DNA of 64,000 nucleotides from Gammaproteobacteria bacterium (GTDB taxonomy: Bacteria; Pseudomonadota; Gammaproteobacteria; Xanthomonadales; Wenzhouxiangellaceae): the NCBI GenBank assembly GCA_003565625.1, contig PXBD01000044.1, forward strand, positions 1-64,000, read 5' to 3'. The translations under genes and the position numbers were made by a program. This document shows, piece by piece, positions 58,630-64,000 of the stretch (position 1 is its first letter; each line of letters begins with the position of its first letter). The notes beneath the pieces are model-generated. The model did no database searches and had not been told where the DNA came from. It was given only the letters and a program-made list of their open reading frames with translations.

Positions 58630-61254
58630 TCAAGGCGCCAGCCGGGCTTCCAGCCAGGCCAGGCGCGGGTGATTGGGGCCGTAGGTGTCGGCCAGAGCAT
58701 CCAGGTTGGCGGCCAGGATGGGGCGCGCGGCAGCGTCTCCCAGCTGGTATCCGGCGGCCGCCATCAAGGCTTCGGCCTTGGCGATTTCCCAATGCTCGTC
58801 GGGCAGGCGCTCACGCCGGATGTCCAGGCAACGCTCGGCGGCGGCCAGCGCTCGCTGGGGCTGATCCAGGTCCAGCAGCACCACCGCCTTTTCGCACCAG
58901 GCGCCGGCCTTGTGGGTCGCGGCCGGAGCGCCCATGGCAGCCATCTGCTCAATCAGTGCAGAAAGGCGCTCGACGGCCACTGCCGGATCGCGCCGGGCCA
59001 GCGCCTGAGCGCCCTGGGCGCGGACGATGACGGTAAACAGGTGATCCGGGCCGACGCTGTCGAGCAGGATGGCTTCGGCCCGGGAAAAGTGTTCCGCAGC
59101 CAGCTCGAGATCGCCCCCGGTGAGCGCCAGCAGGCCCAGCGAGCGCAGGGTGATGGCGTAGTGCGGGCTGGTTTCGCCGTTGAATCGGCCCATCATGTCG
59201 CGGGCCTGCTCGAGCTGATTCCAGGCCTTATCCAGGCGATGCCGAATGATCAGCACCTGGCCGTAGTTGTTCATGGCCGCGGCCAGCGCGGCCGACTCGC
59301 CGAAGCGCTGGCGACGCAAACCAATCGCCTCGGCATAGGCCGATTCGGCCAGCAGCAGATCGCCCTGCTGGTGATAGATCGCCGCCAAGTTGCTGAGCAC
59401 GGTCAGCGCGTCGGCGGACCGACCCATGCGAATGGCCCGCCAGTTGGTCAGCGAGTCTTCAAAAACCAGCATTGCCACGTCTAGTCGCCCGACGCTTTGC
59501 AGGCTGACGCCCAGGTTGTTCAGCGCCATCGCCAGGGTCCGACTCGAGCCATCGTCAATGGCCTGGGCCAGGCCGACAGCGCGTTCCAGTGCCTCGATCG
59601 AGGCCACCCAATCGCCCAGCGCGCGCAGCGCGCTGCCACGCGTCTGGTATAGCGTGGCCAGTCGGCGGCGGTGATCGCCGGGCTGGCTTTCGATGATGGC
59701 CAACGCCTGGTCGATCCGCTCCAGAGCAAGCTCATGATTGCCCAGATAGGCTTCGGCGAGGCCGAGGTTGCCGTAGGCATCAAAGCGCAGCATCGGCGGC
59801 GTCGTTGCCTCGTCGGACTCGATGAATCGGCGCAGGACCATGGCCGCACTCTGATAATCCTGGAGCGCGACGTACAGCGAACCCAGCAGGGCTTCGAGGT
59901 AGGATCGACCAAGCTGGTCTTCGGCCAGCAGTTCGTCCAGCCGATCGACCGAGCCATCGAGCAGCTCGCGCGCACCCAGCTCGCCGTTATCGGCGTCCTC
60001 GGCAACCACCCGAAACAGGCTGGTCAACTGGTCGCGCATCGCCTCCCAGCGCAGGTTCTCGAACTGGGCCAGGTCGCGCTCTGCGCGCACCACCTGGGCC
60101 TGCCAGCCCAGCACCGAGGCTCCGACCACCGCACCAACCGTCAGCGCTACGGCCAGCGAGGCACCCACCGGATTGCGCCGCGACCACAAGCGCAGGCGGC
60201 GCAGCGGGCCGGCCCGGCGGGCCAGTACCGGATGATGCTCGCGGATTCGCTTGACCTCGTCGGCCAGCGCAGCCACCGAGGGATAACGATCGGCCGGCTC
60301 CGTGGCACAAGCCTTGCCGATCACGGCCACCAGGTCGGCAGCACGCGGGTGTTGCAAACCGGATGTGTCCGGGGCACTGCCGTCGCCAGCCGGGCGTTGT
60401 CCGCTCAGCAGCCAGTTAAGCAGGGCACCCAGCGCCCAGACATCGGACTGGGCCGTGGCCGGCTGCCCGGCAAACAACTCCGGTGCGGCAAAGGCCGGGG
60501 TCAGCGCGCGCGCACTCAGGCCGGGGTCGCCGGATTCATCTGCCAGCAGCCGCGCCACCCCAAAATCGAGCAGCCGGGCCCGGCCATTGGGCGTGATCCG
60601 AACATTGCCCGGCTTGATGTCGCCGTGCACCACCATGCGCTGATGGGCATGGGTCAGCGCATCGGCAATCTGGCCGAAGGTCTTTAGCGGCTCAAGGCCA
60701 CCGCGCAGGTGCTCGGAAAGGTCCTCGCCGGGCACCCACTCCATCACCAGAAAGGCCTGACCGTCCGCGGTCAGACCACCGTCGATCAGGCGCGAAATAC
60801 CGGGATGATTGAGCCGGGCCAACAGCTGTCGTTCCTGAACCAGGCGCTCGACCACGCCGGGATGGCGCGAGCCGATCAGCTTGATCGCAGCTTCCATCTC
60901 GAAGGCCCCGTCGGCGCGCTCGGCCTTGTAGACCACGCCCATGCCACCGCGCCCGGCCGGCCCGACCACTCGCCACGAACCGAGCCGGGCCCCGGGCTCG
61001 AGCTGCGGCAGTTCATCTTCGCCGGCAACCACGCGCTCGGCGGTGCGCGCTACCGCGTTCTGCAAGTGGCTGGTTGGCGTCTGGCTGGCCTCGACCAGCC
61101 GTTCCAGCCAGAAGTGCAGGCGCGGGCAGCGATGCCCAAGCACCTCGAGCCGCCGGGTGCGCTCGACAGGGTCAAGATCCAGCGCCTTGTCGAGCAGGCG
61201 GTCGAGCAATTGCCGGCGGGCGGGGGTCAGGCGGCCCTGGTGGTCAGATCGCAT
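58630..61254 (-). CDS. membrane Ser/Thr protein kinase with helical-repeat (TPR-type) sensor region
   Basis: An 874-residue protein. A cytoplasmic Hanks-type kinase domain spans about residues 95-340: glycine loop GRGGMGVVYKAE, Lys125 in AAIKLIG, catalytic VVHGDIKPGNV (210-212 HGD instead of HRD), DFG at 230-232 and the APE-like AAPEL. A membrane helix follows (about 362-384), then some 490 residues of TPR-like helices (LNNLGVSLQSVGRLDVAM, GLLALTGGDLELAAEHFSRA and others). It overlaps the ECF sigma gene by 11 bases. Such sigma-kinase pairs are known in planctomycetes, xanthomonads and others, where the kinase is thought to control the sigma factor. Confidence 0.9.
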   Translation of the reverse strand: MRSDHQGRLTPARRQLLDRLLDKALDLDPVERTRRLEVLGHRCPRLHFWLERLVEASQTPTSHLQNAVARTAERVVAGEDELPQLEPGARLGSWRVVGPAGRGGMGVVYKAERADGAFEMEAAIKLIGSRHPGVVERLVQERQLLARLNHPGISRLIDGGLTADGQAFLVMEWVPGEDLSEHLRGGLEPLKTFGQIADALTHAHQRMVVHGDIKPGNVRITPNGRARLLDFGVARLLADESGDPGLSARALTPAFAAPELFAGQPATAQSDVWALGALLNWLLSGQRPAGDGSAPDTSGLQHPRAADLVAVIGKACATEPADRYPSVAALADEVKRIREHHPVLARRAGPLRRLRLWSRRNPVGASLAVALTVGAVVGASVLGWQAQVVRAERDLAQFENLRWEAMRDQLTSLFRVVAEDADNGELGARELLDGSVDRLDELLAEDQLGRSYLEALLGSLYVALQDYQSAAMVLRRFIESDEATTPPMLRFDAYGNLGLAEAYLGNHELALERIDQALAIIESQPGDHRRRLATLYQTRGSALRALGDWVASIEALERAVGLAQAIDDGSSRTLAMALNNLGVSLQSVGRLDVAMLVFEDSLTNWRAIRMGRSADALTVLSNLAAIYHQQGDLLLAESAYAEAIGLRRQRFGESAALAAAMNNYGQVLIIRHRLDKAWNQLEQARDMMGRFNGETSPHYAITLRSLGLLALTGGDLELAAEHFSRAEAILLDSVGPDHLFTVIVRAQGAQALARRDPAVAVERLSALIEQMAAMGAPAATHKAGAWCEKAVVLLDLDQPQRALAAAERCLDIRRERLPDEHWEIAKAEALMAAAGYQLGDAAARPILAANLDALADTYGPNHPRLAWLEARLAP

Positions 61255-61819
61255 CGGCCAGCTCCAGCATCATCCAGGCCCGGCCCTTCTGCAGCTCGCG
61301 CCGCACAGTGCGCTCCGACAAATCCAGCATTTCGCCGATTTCAGCCGCCGTGCAGCCCAGGTAAATACTCGCCGTCATGACCTCGGCCTGGCGCGGGTAG
61401 TCGGCTTCAAGCCGGGTCAGCGCCGCCTCCACGTCCAGGGTAAAGTCCGAGTCGTCTTCGGTCGATCCGAGCTGGTCCGACCATTCGACATCAATCTGCG
61501 CCCCACCCCGCTTGGCGGCCATCTGCCGCCGGGCATAGTCGACGATGAGCTGGCGCATGACCTTGGCCATCAGGCGCTTGAAATGCAGCCGGTTTTCGAT
61601 CCGGTCCTGCAGTCTGACCTGCAGCTTCAGAAAGGCCTCGTTGACCAGGGCGGTGGTCTGCAGCGTCGGCCCGGCCAGCCTGCCGGCTGCCGCGCGCTGG
61701 TTGTGGCCAATGCGTCGGAGATCCTCATACATCAGCGGGACCAGGCGACGAAACTGGTCCGGGGAGCGCCGGATCTCATCGAGCAGGCGGGTGATTTCGT
61801 CTGGATCGGCAGGGGTCAT
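61244..61819 (-). CDS. ECF sigma factor of the kinase-linked (ECF43-like) group
   Basis: A 191-residue sigma factor. Region 2 is within LVPLMYEDLRRIGHNQR and LVNEAFLKL, and region 4 is near residues 130-185 (IYLGCTAAEIGEMLDLSERTVRREL, the -35-recognition helix-turn-helix). The MYEDLRRIGHNQR and LQTTALVNEAFLKL wording fits the family usually encoded next to Ser/Thr kinases. No anti-sigma factor gene is nearby, so control by the downstream kinase is likely but unproved. Its start at 61819 leaves an 83-base gap to the methyltransferase. Confidence 0.9.
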   Translation of the reverse strand: MTPADPDEITRLLDEIRRSPDQFRRLVPLMYEDLRRIGHNQRAAAGRLAGPTLQTTALVNEAFLKLQVRLQDRIENRLHFKRLMAKVMRQLIVDYARRQMAAKRGGAQIDVEWSDQLGSTEDDSDFTLDVEAALTRLEADYPRQAEVMTASIYLGCTAAEIGEMLDLSERTVRRELQKGRAWMMLELADAI

Positions 61820-61902
61820 AAGCCCATCGACGGCGCAAGCCGGGCAACAGTTACAGCCAGCGCCAAGGATACGACAAGGCAGCAGCCGGCGGAAGTGGCC
61901 TG

Positions 61903-62730
61903 TTATCGCTCGATTGGCAACCGCTGCGGGCGCCAGTCACTGAAGATCTGGCGGTCAGCCGCCGTCTGCAGCCCATGGCCCTTGATCCGATCACCCACCA
62001 AAAGGCCCTGGAACACAAACCTGGTGCCGGATTCCGGATCCTCGGCAGCGATGGTGATTCCATCGGCTCGAATTCGAGCAGAGGCAACCTGCAGCTCAAG
62101 CTGGCCGACGTCGAAGCGCAATATTTCTGCTTCCTGGAAGCGCTGTCGCACCTCCATGGTTCCATTCCACTCCTCATCCTGCCAGCGCCAGGTGCCGCCG
62201 AAGTTGGCCGGAACAATCCATTGGTGGATGGTTCGCAAATCGATTTCGCGCGTGGCGTCCGGCAGCCACTCACCCATGCCATAACGGTGCGATACCACGC
62301 GGCTGCCAGGCGCCAGTTGCTCCAGCAACAACGGCTTGAGACGGATATTGGTCGACTCGAGCACGTACAGCGTAACCACGCTGGCCATACGCAAGTCGGT
62401 CTGAAAAAAATCCTGCTCCAGGAAGCGGACCCTTTCGCGCACGCCAGCCTCGCGTGCCTTTTCACGGGACAGCGCAACCAGGTCGGGTTCGATTTCCACA
62501 CCATGCGCGAGCGCGCCCCGGCGCGCTGCGGCAATCACGATCCGTCCGTCCCCTGACCCCAGATCGATGACGTAGTCCGTAGATCCTACTTCAGCCAGAT
62601 CGAGCATACCCTCGACCACTGACTGCGGCGTCGTGGTGAACCCGACCGTCGGGTCTACACCTGGCGAATCGGAAATACCCATCAGCGCAAGCAGCGCGAA
62701 CGGACCGACAGATTTGAAATCGACCAACAC
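61903..62730 (-). CDS. class I SAM-dependent methyltransferase, possibly exported
   Basis: A 275-residue methyltransferase with the SAM loop VIDLGSGDGRIVIAAARRG (near residues 54-72) and VEIEPDLVALSREKAREAG. TTPQSVVEGMLDLAEVG just before it is typical of a family whose members often have signal peptides. Here the start is uncertain: GTG 62730 gives a short hydrophobic segment (FALLALMG), while ATG 62682 removes it. If exported the enzyme would lack SAM, so a cytoplasmic location is as likely. Target unknown. Confidence 0.75.
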   Translation of the reverse strand: MLVDFKSVGPFALLALMGISDSPGVDPTVGFTTTPQSVVEGMLDLAEVGSTDYVIDLGSGDGRIVIAAARRGALAHGVEIEPDLVALSREKAREAGVRERVRFLEQDFFQTDLRMASVVTLYVLESTNIRLKPLLLEQLAPGSRVVSHRYGMGEWLPDATREIDLRTIHQWIVPANFGGTWRWQDEEWNGTMEVRQRFQEAEILRFDVGQLELQVASARIRADGITIAAEDPESGTRFVFQGLLVGDRIKGHGLQTAADRQIFSDWRPQRLPIER

Positions 62731-62762
62731 AATCAGCCAACAAGTTGCTTTCTGACTGCTCG

Positions 62763-63150
62763 CTAACGTCCAGCCCCGACAAAGATCCCGACACCCGGAC
62801 TGACCTTGGTCGAATAGCGCGCCGCATCCGGGGCAACCACCACGACCAGGGCAAGCTCGCCGCGCGCCGCGCGCATGGCTTGCCGAGCGCTATCAATAGC
62901 CAGCCGTTCGGCGCTGTCCGGGGAATCAACATAATCACGTTGCCGGACCGCTCCATCCAGGCGCCTAAATCAGCCGGGGCGATACCGGCACGGCCAGCCG
63001 CGCGCTGCAGTTCGGCAAAGGCACGTCGTCAAAGCGCAATTCGACATACAGCGCCTCGGCACCGCCAAAATGAGCCTGACGGGCAAGCAAATCAGCACTG
63101 AACAGCGCGGCAATAAAAACCGAAACCAATAACATCGTCGGTATTTTCAT
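62763..63150 (-). pseudogene. frameshifted gene for a small secreted protein
   Basis: ATG 63150, with AGGA upstream, opens a signal-peptide protein (MKIPTMLLVSVFIAALFSAD) that stops at 62965 after 61 residues. In another frame, from about 62962, the sequence goes on as LDGAVRQRDYVDSPDSAERL and later GELALVVVVAPDAARYSTK, ending at a stop at 62763; this has clean coding character but no start codon. The simplest reading is one protein of about 125 residues broken by a single-base shift or sequencing error. Function unknown. Confidence 0.5.
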
Positions 63151-63238
63151 CCTGTTTTTCCTCTTGTGCAGCGGTCAGCGCGATCGCGCGTGTTCCTTCC
63201 ACAAGACGAAATCTCGATCCGGAATCTGCCACCCTGGA

Positions 63239-63757
63239 CTAAGGACAGTAAAACTCGAAGCTTACTTCCACATGCTCCGGAGCGTTGCGCCGGGCGGCCG
63301 GGCCGGCTCGCTGCAGCCGGGTGGTGCCGAACGCCAGACCGGGCTCGGCACTGATCTCGGTATCGGCGGGAGCCGGCGGCTCGGAGCGGAACCTGGCACC
63401 GCCGTCACCGTCCAGCTGCAGTTCCACAAGTTGCGGGTGGCCGAAGGCAACCGAACCGATCTCTCCCGCCCGCTCGGCCGTGTAGACCAGACGCAGAGAG
63501 ACATTGTCGCCGCGTCCCACCAGCACGTAATCGTTCTCCAGCAGGTAGCAGTCGGAGGTTTTCAGGATTCCAGCGCTGGCGTTCCAGGTCACGTGGCCCC
63601 GCCAGGTGGTATCGACCATGGCGCTCGAGCGCAGCTGGGCGGCGGCATCGGCCAGGGAACGGTGCTTGGTTTTGGGCTCGGTCTGATCCTCACAGGCGGT
63701 CAGCAACAAGACCACAACCAGTGCGACCAGACCGCGCCAGGGTCGGTTACCAGACAT
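63239..63757 (-). CDS. lipoprotein of unknown function
   Basis: A 172-residue product with a lipid-anchor signal (VVVLLLTAC, Cys near residue 22) and a beta-rich mature part ending VSFEFYCP. The final Cys-Pro and preceding FE pattern resembles the secreted protein at 57676. There is one further cysteine in SDCYLLENDY, so a disulfide is possible. ATG 63757 (MSGNRPWRG) gives the signal peptide; the upstream in-frame start does not. Family not recognised. Confidence 0.7.
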   Translation of the reverse strand: MSGNRPWRGLVALVVVLLLTACEDQTEPKTKHRSLADAAAQLRSSAMVDTTWRGHVTWNASAGILKTSDCYLLENDYVLVGRGDNVSLRLVYTAERAGEIGSVAFGHPQLVELQLDGDGGARFRSEPPAPADTEISAEPGLAFGTTRLQRAGPAARRNAPEHVEVSFEFYCP

Positions 63758-63875
63758 GACCTGCCTGCTGTTGGCTGCGGTATGTTCCGCCCAATGTAGC
63801 GCGCCGCGCCGCGAAACGCCAGTCCCCGGGTGGCGCAATCAGCTTCAGTGGGTGGTCGCGCTGCTCCGATCGCAG

Positions 63876-63881
63876 TACAAT
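63876..63881 (+). promoter_or_regulatory. possible gap promoter -10 element
   Basis: TACAAT at 63876-63881, about 40 bases before ATG 63922. The expected -35 position (about 63853-63858, TGGTCG) is poor. The same -10 lies before purD. Confidence 0.3.
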
Positions 63882-63921
63882 CGCGGTGTTCATTCAAGCC
63901 ATTCACCCCTGGGAGAGTTCC

Positions 63922-64000
63922 ATGTCCATCAAGGTCGCCATCAACGGCTACGGCCGCATCGGTCGCAACGTGCTCCGCGCACTCTACGAGTACAACCGCA
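63922..64000 (+). CDS. gap: glyceraldehyde-3-phosphate dehydrogenase, N-terminus (partial)
   Basis: The window ends after 26 residues: MSIKVAINGYGRIGRNVLRA and LYEYNR. This is the NAD-binding start of GapA or of the related erythrose-4-phosphate dehydrogenase (Epd); the two cannot be told apart from this length. GGGAGA lies about six bases before ATG 63922. Its usual neighbour tkt is 7.1 kb upstream. Confidence 0.9.
   Translation, partial: MSIKVAINGYGRIGRNVLRALYEYNR

Noticed and set aside
62591-62956. Minus-strand frame starting MERSGNVIML
   Set aside because: Overlaps the methyltransferase start and has poor composition; the coding-like signal is in a neighbouring frame.

Overview
The window is a high-GC chromosomal segment from a gammaproteobacterium. 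Three things point to the Xanthomonadales/Lysobacterales or a close relative such as Wenzhouxiangellaceae: an arginine cluster built around acetylornithine carbamoyltransferase and a fused acetylglutamate kinase/synthase, a plant-type glutamate-cysteine ligase, and the gene order rsmG-parAB-atpIBEFHAGDC. The taxon is an inference; only the first 107 bases of 16S rRNA are present. Genes are dense, often overlapping by 4-11 bases, and almost all are core metabolism.

Layout. 1-400: 5' end of a 16S rRNA gene leaving the window on the minus strand, with its leader and two tandem promoters. 465-7492: minus-strand arginine cluster (argF'-argG-argE-argB-argC-argH in transcription order), with a terminator-like hairpin just ahead of argF'. 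7.7-16.3 kb: a small membrane protein, tyrS, an M23 murein peptidase, anmK, a lipoprotein, a membrane dynamin-like GTPase, ampG and xthA; three of these handle murein or its recycling. 16.4-20.9 kb: a three-gene ABC export system. 21.1-28.6 kb: pyrE, two small envelope/zinc-ribbon proteins, fis, purH, purD and uvrD. 28.6-32.4 kb: pyrF, a candidate small RNA, plsB and a DUF465 protein. 32.5-42.1 kb: the complete ATP synthase operon behind parB, parA and rsmG. 42.1-48.7 kb: an unknown membrane-anchored protein and a full oligopeptide ABC importer. 48.8-54.7 kb: gshA, rluE, a very long AlgC-like protein, dut and radC. 54.8-64.0 kb: tkt and the start of gap.

The most accessory-looking part is 56.8-63.8 kb. 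It sits between tkt and gap, which are neighbours in many relatives. It holds small secreted or lipid-anchored proteins of unknown function, a probable toxin-antitoxin remnant, an ECF sigma factor coupled to a membrane Ser/Thr kinase with a TPR-type region, an exported-type methyltransferase and a probably frameshifted gene.

Points worth following up: the AlgC-like protein keeps the phosphohexomutase fold signature but has lost most catalytic motifs, so it may be a membrane-anchored pseudoenzyme. A family of 150-bp elements with 31-bp inverted ends lies in intergenic spaces and supplies the last codons of argC. A promoter and a two-hairpin terminator outline a small RNA between pyrF and plsB. 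A perfect hairpin covers the ribosome-binding region of the lipoprotein gene at 56886. No CRISPR array, tRNA gene, phage or insertion sequence was seen.
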